A DNA stretch of 64,000 nt from CAVYXA01 sp963846775. GTDB taxonomy: Bacteria; Verrucomicrobiota; Verrucomicrobiia; Chthoniobacterales; UBA10450. Numbering within the stretch: the first letter of the stretch is position 1; each line of letters opens with the position of its first letter. The notes under the pieces were generated by a model. It did no database searches. It was not told where the DNA came from and saw only the letters and a list, made by a program, of their open reading frames with translations. The stretch is from positions 868,001 to 932,000 of the forward strand of contig CAWJXB010000006.1 of the NCBI GenBank assembly GCA_963846775.1. The letters are read 5' to 3'. Position numbers and translations under genes: made by a program. Of this stretch, positions 15,212-23,792 are shown in pieces.

Positions 15212-16595
15212 ACTTCGTCGGTCTGATATTTTGATTCACGCGGAAAAGATTACCGGGGTCATATTTGGTCTTGATCACGACCAGCCGCTCATAGTTATCT
15301 CCGTAAGTTTTCTTAACCCGATCCTCTCCCTCATCTCCCATCAAAAAATTTACATACGCTCCACCCGCCGAATAGGGATGGAGCGCGTCGTAATAACTCT
15401 TCGTCCATGAAATGATTTTTTCGTTGTTGGCTGGATCGGGATCAACGCCGACCATTACTTGCGCCCAGGTGGCACCCCGATAATTCCAGGCAGTATCATT
15501 TTTACCCACACGTGAGGCCGCGCCATTGATGGGATAGAGATGCATGGTCGAATGCATGGAGGGAAGCGCCTTTCCAAAACGAGTATGTTGCGCGATCGCG
15601 TCGTCGCTCAATTCATTTACAAAATCGGCGCGCCAGTACCACTGGAGCCCCGGAGGGTAGAGAGCGTCGAACATGGTTTGCAGCGACGGCTGCGGCAACG
15701 GACCGACAAAATCGAGCGCTGGCTTCTTGAAGGCGCGGATCGGTTTAAATGCCTCTTCGGCCTTCGTCTGCGGGCCGGCATATGCCCAGACCACGCCGCA
15801 CATTTTTTTCAGATGGAGATGCTCGGGAAAGGGCGGGGCCGGCGGCACGGTGAGAAAGGCAAAGAAGCCATTCAAATCATCCGGAGCCGCGGGAATCAGC
15901 TCGCGATACCACCTCATGACGTCGGCCGCTTCGCTCAATTCATAGAGCATTGGACCGCCATAGAGGATGTCGATGGGGTGCAGCTTGAACGTAAACGAAG
16001 TGATCACGCCGAAGTTTCCACCGCCGCCACGAATGGCCCAGAACAAATCGGAATTCTCGCCCGCATTTGCCGTTACAAATGCGCCGTTCGCCAACACGAT
16101 GTCGGCTGCGAGCAGATTATCGATGGTGAGTCCGCATTTGCGGGTCAGGTGCCCGATCCCTCCACCGAGGGTCAGGCCTCCAACTCCTGTCGTGGAAATG
16201 ATCCCACTCGGAGTTGCAAGTCCAAACACATGGGTGGCATGATCGACATCGCCCCAGGTGCAGCCGCCACCGACAGTGACAGTCCGAGCTGCCGGATCGA
16301 CACGGGTGTATCTTATCAACCCCAAGTCGATGACCAGACCATCATCGCAAATCCCCAGCCCTCCGGCGTTGTGTCCACCGCCACGGACCGCCAGAAGCAG
16401 ATCACTTTCTCTCGCAAAATTTACCGAACGGATCACGTCGGCCACGTCCGCGCAACGCACAATCAGTCGCGGTTTTTTGTGTATCATTCCATTGTACACC
16501 TTTCGGGCTTCGTTGTAGTCCCCATCGTCCGGCCCGATCAATCTTCCGCGTAAGTTGGCCTTGAAATCGGAAATGGAATTTTCGTTGAGCATCAT
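15207..16595 (-). CDS. FAD-linked oxidase, berberine-bridge-enzyme type
   Basis: 462 residues. N-terminal PCMH-type FAD domain with RGGGHNAGG (about 71-79), whose histidine (H75) is the usual 8-alpha FAD attachment site, then GGGCTWGDVDHAT and TTGVGGLTLGGGIGHLTRKCG. The position that carries a second (cysteinyl) FAD link in bicovalent members is VGG here, so single attachment is expected. The BBE C-terminal motif appears as SAGGAYVNFLMGDEGED. Such enzymes oxidise sugars or secondary metabolites; substrate unknown. No signal peptide was seen. The stop codon lies in a repeat. Confidence 0.88.
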   Translation of the reverse strand: MMLNENSISDFKANLRGRLIGPDDGDYNEARKVYNGMIHKKPRLIVRCADVADVIRSVNFARESDLLLAVRGGGHNAGGLGICDDGLVIDLGLIRYTRVDPAARTVTVGGGCTWGDVDHATHVFGLATPSGIISTTGVGGLTLGGGIGHLTRKCGLTIDNLLAADIVLANGAFVTANAGENSDLFWAIRGGGGNFGVITSFTFKLHPIDILYGGPMLYELSEAADVMRWYRELIPAAPDDLNGFFAFLTVPPAPPFPEHLHLKKMCGVVWAYAGPQTKAEEAFKPIRAFKKPALDFVGPLPQPSLQTMFDALYPPGLQWYWRADFVNELSDDAIAQHTRFGKALPSMHSTMHLYPINGAASRVGKNDTAWNYRGATWAQVMVGVDPDPANNEKIISWTKSYYDALHPYSAGGAYVNFLMGDEGEDRVKKTYGDNYERLVVIKTKYDPGNLFRVNQNIRPTKL

Positions 16596-16762
16596 AAATG
16601 AAATTAGCCAGTTAGGTGGAGCATCACAGCAAACATCATGCGGTCAAGATGCGGAGTGATACCACTCAGAGGTGAAATAGCGGTCGCGGTCGGGGGCAGC
16701 GATGCGCTCGAATGGCAAAAAGGATTTGTCATTCCCATAGCGAGAATTATCTTTCGCGCCTT

Positions 16763-16972
16763 ATGCCCAAACCCATCGCCCGCCGCAAGACGAAGAAGTC
16801 CGTTGCGAAACGGTTTAAGATTACCGGCCGCGGCAAAGTATTGCGCGCACATTCATCGCGCCGGCACTTACTTTCATCTAAAAGCGCGAAACGGAAACGC
16901 CGACTGAGCAAAGCCGCGCTAGTGGATAAGACGGACGTAGCACGGATCAAGGCCAACCTGCCATTCGCGTGA
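16763..16972 (+). CDS. rpmI: 50S ribosomal protein L35
   Basis: 69 residues from ATG 16763: MPKPIARRKTKKSVAKRFK, then ITGRGKVLRAHSSRRHLL and SAKRKRRLSKAALV, classic basic L35 sequence. The longer frame from 16712 adds unrelated residues. L35 normally sits in infC-rpmI-rplT, but here it has neither neighbour: an FAD oxidase lies upstream and SRP RNA downstream. Confidence 0.95.
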   Translation: MPKPIARRKTKKSVAKRFKITGRGKVLRAHSSRRHLLSSKSAKRKRRLSKAALVDKTDVARIKANLPFA

Positions 16973-17111
16973 GAGCCTCAGTTAACAGCGAAATTCTGGT
17001 CACAGCGTTTCTTCTTTAGCGCCGGTCGTCGCCTCGCGACGTCACGTTGAATGTTTTAACATTCGCCGGCTCCCATTTGCAACCTGTCGATCTTGCGTGG
17101 ATTCTTGCTTT

Positions 17112-17205
17112 CCGTCAGGGGCTGTGGATTGAGGACTGACGAACCCCGCCAGGGCAGGAATGCAGCAACGGTAGTTTGATCCTCTCTGCCGTAGTTTCCT
17201 GGCGG
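17112..17205 (+). ncRNA. ffs: Signal recognition particle RNA (4.5S-type)
   Basis: Terminal helix CCGTCAGG (17112-17119) pairs with CCTGGCGG (17198-17205). GAGGA (17131-17135) pairs with TCCTC (17180-17184). The conserved domain IV reads CCAGGGCAGGAATGCAGCAA (17149-17168): stem GCA/TGC capped by the GGAA tetraloop, followed by AGCAACGGTA of the Ffh-binding internal loop. Flanking GACGAACCCC is also typical. A T6 run at 17208-17213 follows. It targets signal-peptide-bearing ribosomes to FtsY/SecYEG with Ffh. Confidence 0.93.
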
Positions 17206-17213
17206 ACTTTTTT
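17198..17213 (+). terminator. Rho-independent terminator of SRP RNA
   Basis: The closing helix of the SRP RNA is followed after two bases by TTTTTT (17208-17213), so the RNA's own terminal stem serves as the terminator. Confidence 0.65.
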
Positions 17214-17214
17214 C

Positions 17215-17499
17215 GTGAAACTGCTCAAAGTGAAAACGGCGCGCTTTGCCGACGTGGTGGAGAAAGCGGGCGAACCGGAGCCGTACACGCTCTGGCAAAA
17301 ACCGGCCCAGGATCGACACCTGCAATCCGCGATCAAGAATCATCACGTGATGACGATTCAAACAAGCGATGCTGGCACGGAGTTCGGCATCGTCGGTTTC
17401 AAAGAACGTCCGGGCGCGAGGTATCTCGTGTTTCCAAAATCGTTGAAGCGATTCGAGAACGATCGGATCGTGGGGATCAAATGGGACTTGACCAGATGA
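17215..17499 (+). CDS. Small uncharacterised protein upstream of moeB
   Basis: About 94 residues (VKLLKVKTARFADVVEKAGE, later VMTIQTSDAGTEFGIVGFKE). No family recognised and no membrane segment or signal peptide; a mixed alpha/beta soluble protein is likely. There is no ATG at the front: GTG at 17215, 17230 or 17254 are candidates, the first lying directly after the SRP RNA terminator. Its stop overlaps the moeB start as ATGA (17496-17499), which suggests translational coupling and supports that the frame is real. Confidence 0.6.
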   Translation: MKLLKVKTARFADVVEKAGEPEPYTLWQKPAQDRHLQSAIKNHHVMTIQTSDAGTEFGIVGFKERPGARYLVFPKSLKRFENDRIVGIKWDLTR

Positions 17500-18620
17500 C
17501 GAACGACGAACGGATTCGCTACTCCCGACACTTGATCATGCCGGAAGTAGGCGTGGAGGGACAACGCCGGTTAAGCGAGGCGCGCGTATTGTGCATCGGC
17601 GCGGGCGGTCTCGGTTCGCCGATCGCGTTGTATCTCGCGGCGGGGGGCGTCGGCACGATTGGCCTGGTCGATTTCGACGCGGTCGATCTGAGCAATTTGC
17701 AGCGGCAGATCCTGCACGGAACGAAAGACGTCGGACGAAGCAAACTGGAATCGGCGCGCGATCGGTTGCGCGATTTGAATCCCAAGATCGACGTCGAATT
17801 GCACGAGACGCGATTCACCAGTCAGAACGCGGTCGCTCTGGTCGAGCCCTACGACATCGTGGTCGATGGCTGCGACAATTTTCCGACGCGCTATTTGTCG
17901 AGCGACGTTTGCGTCTGGGCGCGAAAGCCAAACATCTATGGCTCCGTCTTTCGCTTCGAAGGACAAGCCACCGTCTTTGCGCCCCATTTGGGTGGGCCAT
18001 GTTACCGCTGCCTCTTTCCGGACCCGCCGGAGCCAGGCACGATTCCAAATTGCGCGGAAGCAGGCGTGCTCGGGGTGCTTCCGGGCCTGATCGGTTTGGT
18101 GCAAGCGATCGAGGCGATCAAACTGATTCTCGGGGCAGGCCAATCGCTCGTCGGCCGACTGCTGCACTTCGATGCGCTGAAAATGAAATTCCGCGAACTG
18201 AATCTGCGCCGCGATCCACAATGCCCGGTTTGCGGCGAGAACCCGTCGATCTTCGAGCCGATCGATTACGAGATGTTCTGCGGCGCCGGAATCGATGAAG
18301 AAATTCGGACCATCTCAGTGCGCGACTTAAAACGAAAGATCGACGCGCACGAACCATTCCAATTGCTCGATGTGCGCGAGATTTTCGAACATGAAATTGC
18401 GCGAATCGACGGGGCGAAATTGATTCCGTTGCGAGAGATTGGCGCGCGCGCCGAGGAGTTGCCGCGCGACGAACAGATCATCGTCCATTGCCACAGCGGG
18501 AAACGCAGCGCCCAAGCTGTCCGGTTGCTGCGGGAACGCGGGTTTCGCCAAGTTTACAATCTCGAAGGCGGGATCGATGCCTGGTCGAGCGAGATCGACC
18601 CAACCGTCCCGCGATATTGA
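17496..18620 (+). CDS. moeB: ThiF/MoeB-family E1-like adenylyltransferase with C-terminal rhodanese domain
   Basis: 374 residues from ATG 17496 (MTNDERIRYSRHLIMPEVG). Nucleotide-binding GAGGLGSPIA (about 35-44), then RxxxQ-type SNLQRQILHGTKDVG, zinc cysteines in GPCYRCLFP and CPVCG, and the cross-over region EAGVLGVLPGLIG. From about 270 a rhodanese domain follows with active-site loop VHCHSGKRS. Such fusions adenylate the C-terminus of a ubiquitin-like sulfur carrier (MoaD, ThiS, MoaD-like) and supply sulfur. MoeB, ThiF and MoeZ-type roles cannot be separated. Its last codons are copied at 21169 by the tandem duplication. Confidence 0.92.
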   Translation: MTNDERIRYSRHLIMPEVGVEGQRRLSEARVLCIGAGGLGSPIALYLAAGGVGTIGLVDFDAVDLSNLQRQILHGTKDVGRSKLESARDRLRDLNPKIDVELHETRFTSQNAVALVEPYDIVVDGCDNFPTRYLSSDVCVWARKPNIYGSVFRFEGQATVFAPHLGGPCYRCLFPDPPEPGTIPNCAEAGVLGVLPGLIGLVQAIEAIKLILGAGQSLVGRLLHFDALKMKFRELNLRRDPQCPVCGENPSIFEPIDYEMFCGAGIDEEIRTISVRDLKRKIDAHEPFQLLDVREIFEHEIARIDGAKLIPLREIGARAEELPRDEQIIVHCHSGKRSAQAVRLLRERGFRQVYNLEGGIDAWSSEIDPTVPRY

Positions 18621-18760
18621 CGGTCAGCCTCAAAAACCGTGGCTCGCGGCGTAAAAAAAGGAAAAAAAAGCTCCACTTTTCAATTTAATCTGCTTATAAA
18701 GGTGCGGGCTCTAAGTATATCAGGCTCCCCAGGGTCCATTAACGGAGGAATAAAACCACT
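18621..18760 (+). promoter_or_regulatory. Leader of secreted-protein gene 1, conserved in its tandem copy
   Basis: The 140-bp gap after moeB is conserved at 21205-21340: an A-rich tract (AAAAAAAGGAAAAAAAAG), TTTCAATTTAATCTGCTTAT, AAGTATATCAG, CAGGGTCCAT and the ribosome-binding site CGGAGGAATAA. Conservation between diverged paralogues suggests promoter and 5' UTR function. Exact -10/-35 boxes cannot be assigned. Confidence 0.45.
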
Positions 18761-21061
18761 ATGTCAAAAAAACTGTTCACCTACTTCATGCTTCCGTCGC
18801 TGTTCATCATCTGCAATAGCGCGGAGGTGTCTTTTGCTCAGTCGAAATCAAAAAGTCCGGACACATCAAGCGGGACTTTTGAAAAAATGATCGTGGCCAA
18901 CGGCGTGGTCACGATGAATCTACAGCGGTCCGGCGCTGCCAGGGAATCGAACATTGCCCGCTTCGCCGTGGCTCCCGATTCCTTTTTCACTCTGCTCGTA
19001 TTCAACAATCAGTTGCGCGGGCCGGTGCCGAGCACGATGGCGCTGACCGCTCAGAATGCAGCCGCGCTTCCATCAGTTCTAAGGAATTCAGCGAATCAGC
19101 TGTTGATCGAGAAAACGGCGTCGAACGAGGAACATGACCTCGTTGTTCGCGACAGCAAGAGTGGCTCGATTCTCTATAACATCGACGGGCATCAATACAA
19201 TTATGATGCCGGCAAACATCTGCTCACCATCACCGGCGGCAGACTTCTTACCAAAGCCGGCCAAGCGGCGGGAACGATTTCGGTCACGGCCACGTTGTTG
19301 CCAATCGAGATCGACAAGGTCCTCAATGGCGAGGTGAAGTCGGCACTCTTGCCGGCTATGAGACAGCCGGATGTCGGAACTACACCCGGTCCGGATGTGA
19401 TCGTGGGCGATTTGCCGGCCGTATCGCAAGCGGGGAGCTCCGGAACTTTTGTCGGGCTCGGTGTGGGCACCACGTCGTGCAATGCCGGCGTAGAAAATCT
19501 GGATTGGTTCCAGTTGCCTAACAACGATCATCCGGTCATTCCACAAAATTTATATCGCCAAAGCGGCGGTACCAGTAACACCGACCGGTTTGAACAGGTC
19601 GGCCAATCCTGGCTGAAGCACGCGTTTACCGCGCTCACCGAAAATGTTTGCGGCTACGGTTGTAATGGCGTGGGCGGCTCCCATCTCGGCTCGGGCTGCT
19701 CCGATCCGTACTCGTCCGGTTTGAATGCCCAACAGAGCGGCCTCGGCTCGCGCGCATGGGTGAATCCGTTTACCGGTGCGTTTCCCGGATCGCCGAGCCC
19801 GGCCAATCACAGCGGGCACACCCATACGGGCACATCACATCGCGTGCTTGTCGCCATGGACGATCTCAACACGACGCTGAACACGGGAGCGACTTACTTC
19901 GCTGAGGGGCAGTACGTTACTCCGCACGAGTATGCCTGGTGTCAGGCGCACCCCGGGCAGTGCAACATGTATAACAACGTGTCGTACCGCCAGTTCAACG
20001 TGAGTGGGACAACCAGCTTTACCTTCTCAGCCGCAGCGTCCACTGTGCGGCAGAGGCCCGCCATCGTTGCTTGGAATGGCGCAAGCGACAATACGTTCGA
20101 GCCGGATCCCGGCAATGACGGCATCGGCTTCCTCGCGTCCAAGGTGACCAATCCATCGGCTGGTGTTTACCATTACGAGTACGCCGTTTACAACGAGAAC
20201 CTCGACCGCGCGATCCAGATGTTCAGCATTCCGTTAGGCAACGGTATCACCGTCAGTAATATCGGTTTTCACGCTCCGCCACAGGAGCCGGGCTGGGCAA
20301 ACGATGGCACCCAAAACAACCAAGGGTATAGCTCCACACCTTGGGCGGTAAATCAAACCACCAACGCTCTGACCTGGAATTGCGAAACCTTCGCCCAGAA
20401 CCAGAACGCGAACGCTATTCGCTGGGGTACGCTCTATAACTTCCGGTTCGATTCCGATAAACCGCCAACCAATGCAAACGCAACGATCGGCTTCTTCAAG
20501 ACCGGCGCGCCTATTACCGTGGCGGTCCAGGTCCCAACCCCTGACACTACGTTAACTTTCAACAGCGCGGTCTCGCGCAAAACCCACGGTGGCGCCGGGG
20601 ATTTCGACATCGCTCTGCCGCTCAGCGGCAATGCCGGCGTCGAGTGCCGTAATAGCGGTGGGAATCATACTTTTGTTTTGACCTTTAGTAACAGTGTCGT
20701 AAGCGGTGATGCCGCGGTGACCGCAGGGGTTGGCACCGTCGGGAGCACGAGTTTCTCTGGCAACACCATGACCGTGAACCTGACCGGCGTCTCCGATGTG
20801 CAGCAGATCACTGTCGATGCCACCAATGTAATGGATACGTTAGGTCACACACTCGCCGACGCGCCGGTCAATGCCGTCATACTGGGCGGTGATACAAACG
20901 GAAATCGCACCGTAAATGCGGCTGACGTCGCGCAGGCCAAAGCACAGCAGGGTGCACCCGTCGATCAGACGAATTTCCGCGACGACGTGAACGTCAATGG
21001 CACGATCAACGCAGCCGATGTCGCCCAGATCAAGGCAAACGACGGCAATTCTGTTCCGTAG
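18761..21061 (+). CDS. Large secreted protein with SRK-H-G module and dockerin-like tail (tandem copy 1)
   Basis: 766 residues. Signal peptide: MSKKLFTYFMLPSLFIICNS then AEVSFAQ, cleavage near residue 28. The main region (about 30-590) matches no family I recognise; it is rich in Gly/Asn/Thr, with cysteine pairs (ENVCGYGCNGVGG, GSGCSDPY, WCQAHPGQCNMYNN) and the histidine string HSGHTHTGTSHR. From about 600 the module FNSAVSRKTHGGAGDFDIAL begins, and the end is GDTNGNRTVNAADVAQAK and NVNGTINAADVAQIK, two calcium-loop repeats as in type I dockerins. A strong Shine-Dalgarno, GGAGGA, lies before ATG. A cell-surface or extracellular role is inferred. Confidence 0.85.
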   Translation: MSKKLFTYFMLPSLFIICNSAEVSFAQSKSKSPDTSSGTFEKMIVANGVVTMNLQRSGAARESNIARFAVAPDSFFTLLVFNNQLRGPVPSTMALTAQNAAALPSVLRNSANQLLIEKTASNEEHDLVVRDSKSGSILYNIDGHQYNYDAGKHLLTITGGRLLTKAGQAAGTISVTATLLPIEIDKVLNGEVKSALLPAMRQPDVGTTPGPDVIVGDLPAVSQAGSSGTFVGLGVGTTSCNAGVENLDWFQLPNNDHPVIPQNLYRQSGGTSNTDRFEQVGQSWLKHAFTALTENVCGYGCNGVGGSHLGSGCSDPYSSGLNAQQSGLGSRAWVNPFTGAFPGSPSPANHSGHTHTGTSHRVLVAMDDLNTTLNTGATYFAEGQYVTPHEYAWCQAHPGQCNMYNNVSYRQFNVSGTTSFTFSAAASTVRQRPAIVAWNGASDNTFEPDPGNDGIGFLASKVTNPSAGVYHYEYAVYNENLDRAIQMFSIPLGNGITVSNIGFHAPPQEPGWANDGTQNNQGYSSTPWAVNQTTNALTWNCETFAQNQNANAIRWGTLYNFRFDSDKPPTNANATIGFFKTGAPITVAVQVPTPDTTLTFNSAVSRKTHGGAGDFDIALPLSGNAGVECRNSGGNHTFVLTFSNSVVSGDAAVTAGVGTVGSTSFSGNTMTVNLTGVSDVQQITVDATNVMDTLGHTLADAPVNAVILGGDTNGNRTVNAADVAQAKAQQGAPVDQTNFRDDVNVNGTINAADVAQIKANDGNSVP

Positions 21062-21093
21062 CAATTCGCCTAACCAACGCTATTCCGATGCCT

Positions 21094-21120
21094 GCAGGGA
21101 AAGCAAACCGCTTCCCCTGC
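21094..21120 (+). terminator. Hairpin after secreted-protein gene 1
   Basis: GCAGGGAAAGC/GCTTCCCCTGC inverted arms around AAACC, 32 bp after the stop codon. There is one mismatch and no long T-run, so a weak terminator or mRNA-end hairpin. The tandem copy has a perfect version. Confidence 0.5.
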
Positions 21121-21340
21121 CGCGTCTTTAGACTCGATTGAAGCTTAGCCGCAATGCTCGTTGGCTAACTGGTCAAGCGAGATTGATCCCAGGCGGCCAG
21201 CGATATTGACGGCCAGCCTCAAGAGCGGCGGCGCAGAAAAAAGGAAAAAAAACTCCACTTTCCAATTTAATCTGCTTATAAGGGTAGGGTTCCAAGTATA
21301 TCAGCTCCCAGGGTCCATAAACGGAGGAATAAGAATCACC

Positions 21341-23650
21341 ATGTTAAAGAAACTGTTCACCTACTTCATGCTGCCGTCGCTATTGATCATCTGCAATAGC
21401 GCGGAAGTATCTTTTGCTCAGTCGAAACCAAGAAGTCCGGACGCCTTGAGCGGGACTCTTGAAAAAATGATCGTGGCCAATGGCGTGGTCACGATGAATC
21501 TCGGTGCTGGGAAGGAATCAAGTGTGGCCCGCTTCACCGTGGCACCCGATTCGTTCTTCACTCTGCTCGTGTTCAACAATCAGTTGCGCGGGCCGGTGCC
21601 AAGCTCGATGGCGTTGATCGCTCAAAATGCAGCCTCGCTACCGAACGCGCTGAAGAATTCGGCGTTGAATATCGAGAAAACGGCATCGAGCGAGGAACAC
21701 GACCTCGTTATTCGCGAGAGCAAGAGTGGCTCGGTTCTCTACAACATCGACGGGCATCAATACAATTATGATGCCGGCAAGCATCTCCTCACCGTCACCG
21801 GCGGCAGGCTTCTTACCAAAGCCGGCGACGCGGCGGGAACGATTTCTATCACGGCCACATTGTTGCCAATCGAGATCGACAAAGTGTCAAATGGCGAGGT
21901 CAAATCGGCACGGATGCCGGCCTTGCACCAGCCTGCTGTGGGGACTGTTCCCGGACCGGATGTGATTGTCGGGGACGTTTCTGGCGTGGAAGAGCCCAGT
22001 GGGGGGACCGTGGGAAACTTCGTGGCAGTAGGCGTGGGCACAACCTCATGTAACGCCGGAACCATCGATTTGGATTGGTTCGCGTTGCCAAACACCGATC
22101 ACCCGGTGATCCCGCAGAACCTGTATCGAATGAGCGGAGGAGCGGATAATGCGGAGCGGTTTGAACAAATCGGCGAGTCGTGGCTCAAACACGCGTTTAC
22201 GGCGTTAACCCAGAACGTCTGCGGCTACGGCTGCAATGGCGTAGGCGGAACTCACCTTGGTTCAGGTTGCTCTGACCCGTATGTAGCAAGTCTCAATTAC
22301 GGCCAGAGTGGACTTGGCTCGCGTGCATGGGTCAATCCGTTTACTGGGTTTTTCCCTGGCGGTACAAATGGCAATGGCCAACCCACATCTCGCGATCACA
22401 CCGGCCACCTTCACGACGGCTTATCGCACAGAGTCATCGTTGCCATATCTGATCTGACCGCAGCTCAGAATACCGGCGCGACCTACTTTGCCGAAGGCCA
22501 GTACGTCACCCCGCATGAATATGCCTGGTGTCAGGCGCATCCCGGGCAGTGCAACATGTATAACAACGTCTCCTATCGCCAATTCACCGTGAGCGGGACA
22601 ACCAACTTTACCTTCTCACCAGCAGCGAGCACCGTGCGGACGATGCCCGCCATCGCTGCTTGGAATGGAGCAAGCATGAGTACGTTCAAGCCGGATCCGG
22701 GCAATGACGGCGTCGCTATCGTTGCGTACAAGGTGACCAATCCATCGGCCGGCGTTTACCATTACGAGTACGCCGTTTACAACGAGAACCTCGACCGCGC
22801 GATCCAGATGTTCAGCGTTCCGTTAGGTGACGGCATTACCCTCAGCAATATCGGGTCTCACACTCCGCCACAGCAGCCGGGTTGGGGGAATGATGGTACC
22901 CAAAACGACCAAGGGTTTAGCTCCACGCCTTGGGCGGTAAATCAAACCACCAACGCTCTGACCTGGAATTGCGAAACCTTCGCCCAGAACCAGAACGCGA
23001 ACGCTATTCGCTGGGGTACGCTCTATAACTTCCGGTTCGATTCCGATAAACCGCCAACCAATGCAAACGCAACGATCGGCTTCTTCAAGACCGGCGCGCC
23101 TATTACCGTGGCGGTCCAGGTCCCAACCCCTGACACTACGTTAACTTTCAACAGCGCGGTCTCGCGCAAAACCCACGGTGGCGCCGGGGATTTCGACATC
23201 GCTCTGCCGCTCAGCGGCAATGCCGGCGTCGAGTGCCGTAATAGCGGTGGGAATCATACTTTTGTTTTGACCTTTAGTAACAGTGTCGTAAGCGGTGATG
23301 CCGCGGTGACCGCAGGGGTTGGCACCGTCGGGAGCACGAGTTTCTCTGGCAACACCATGACCGTGAACCTGACCGGCGTCTCCGATGTGCAGCAGATCAC
23401 TGTCGATGCCACCAATGTAATGGATACGTTAGGTCACACACTCGCCGACGCGCCGGTCAATGCCGTCATACTCGCCGGTGATACAAACGGAAATCGCACC
23501 GTGAATGCGGCTGACGTCGCGCAGGCGAAAGCACAGCAGGGTGCACCCGTCGATCAGACGAATTTCCGCGACGACGTGAATGTCAATGGCACGATCAACG
23601 CAGCCGATGTGGCCCAGATCAAGGCAAACGACGGCAATTCTGTTCCGTAA
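21341..23650 (+). CDS. Large secreted protein with SRK-H-G module and dockerin-like tail (tandem copy 2)
   Basis: 769 residues from ATG 21341, chosen because it matches copy 1 and has GGAGGA 5-15 bp upstream; the longer frame from 21161 is only the copied moeB tail and leader. Signal peptide MLKKLFTYFMLPSLLIICNS. The same cysteine and histidine landmarks are kept (DHTGHLHDGLSHR in place of HSGHTHTGTSHR). The N-terminal two thirds are clearly diverged from copy 1, but the last 240 residues are the same except for one substitution (ILAGD versus ILGGD). No known family for the main part. Probably exported with copy 1 and related in role. Confidence 0.85.
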   Translation: MLKKLFTYFMLPSLLIICNSAEVSFAQSKPRSPDALSGTLEKMIVANGVVTMNLGAGKESSVARFTVAPDSFFTLLVFNNQLRGPVPSSMALIAQNAASLPNALKNSALNIEKTASSEEHDLVIRESKSGSVLYNIDGHQYNYDAGKHLLTVTGGRLLTKAGDAAGTISITATLLPIEIDKVSNGEVKSARMPALHQPAVGTVPGPDVIVGDVSGVEEPSGGTVGNFVAVGVGTTSCNAGTIDLDWFALPNTDHPVIPQNLYRMSGGADNAERFEQIGESWLKHAFTALTQNVCGYGCNGVGGTHLGSGCSDPYVASLNYGQSGLGSRAWVNPFTGFFPGGTNGNGQPTSRDHTGHLHDGLSHRVIVAISDLTAAQNTGATYFAEGQYVTPHEYAWCQAHPGQCNMYNNVSYRQFTVSGTTNFTFSPAASTVRTMPAIAAWNGASMSTFKPDPGNDGVAIVAYKVTNPSAGVYHYEYAVYNENLDRAIQMFSVPLGDGITLSNIGSHTPPQQPGWGNDGTQNDQGFSSTPWAVNQTTNALTWNCETFAQNQNANAIRWGTLYNFRFDSDKPPTNANATIGFFKTGAPITVAVQVPTPDTTLTFNSAVSRKTHGGAGDFDIALPLSGNAGVECRNSGGNHTFVLTFSNSVVSGDAAVTAGVGTVGSTSFSGNTMTVNLTGVSDVQQITVDATNVMDTLGHTLADAPVNAVILAGDTNGNRTVNAADVAQAKAQQGAPVDQTNFRDDVNVNGTINAADVAQIKANDGNSVP

Positions 23651-23682
23651 CGATTCGCCTAACCAACGCTATTCCGATGCCT

Positions 23683-23709
23683 GCAGGGGAAGCAAACAGC
23701 TTCCCCTGC
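23683..23709 (+). terminator. Hairpin after secreted-protein gene 2
   Basis: Perfect 11-bp arms GCAGGGGAAGC/GCTTCCCCTGC around AAACA. Followed by a loose T-rich stretch (GTATTTTTCTT, 23727-23737). Candidate intrinsic terminator. Confidence 0.55.
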
Positions 23710-23792
23710 CGCGTTCTTTGGACTCGTATTTTTCTTACTTTGCCTCGCAAATTGACGTTTGGGTGCAGCGCTCGTTGGCTAAGTTGTCCCTG

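Larger units (their letters stand above)
18581..21168 (+). repeat. Tandem duplication unit 1 (about 2.59 kb)
   Basis: The unit starts in the last codons of moeB (CTGGTCGAGCGAG) and ends with GCTCGTTGGCTAA. The next unit begins CTGGTCAAGCGAG at 21169. Both contain the moeB tail, leader region, secreted-protein gene and downstream hairpin. Confidence 0.85.
21169..23782 (+). repeat. Tandem duplication unit 2 (about 2.61 kb)
   Basis: Starts with a copied moeB tail (CTGGTCAAGCGAG, still translating to WSSEIDP) and ends with GCTCGTTGGCTAA at 23770-23782, the same word that ends unit 1. From 22928 to about 23470 it is identical base for base to unit 1 (20339-20883). Confidence 0.85.

Noticed and set aside
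18761..23650. Cellulosome-type dockerin proteins
   Set aside because: The tails look dockerin-like, but no cohesin, scaffoldin or glycoside hydrolase partner is present, so a cellulosome is not supported.
23580..23792. Extended N-terminus of the LysM lipoprotein
   Set aside because: It overlaps the previous gene and its terminator hairpin; a standard lipoprotein signal starts at 23793.
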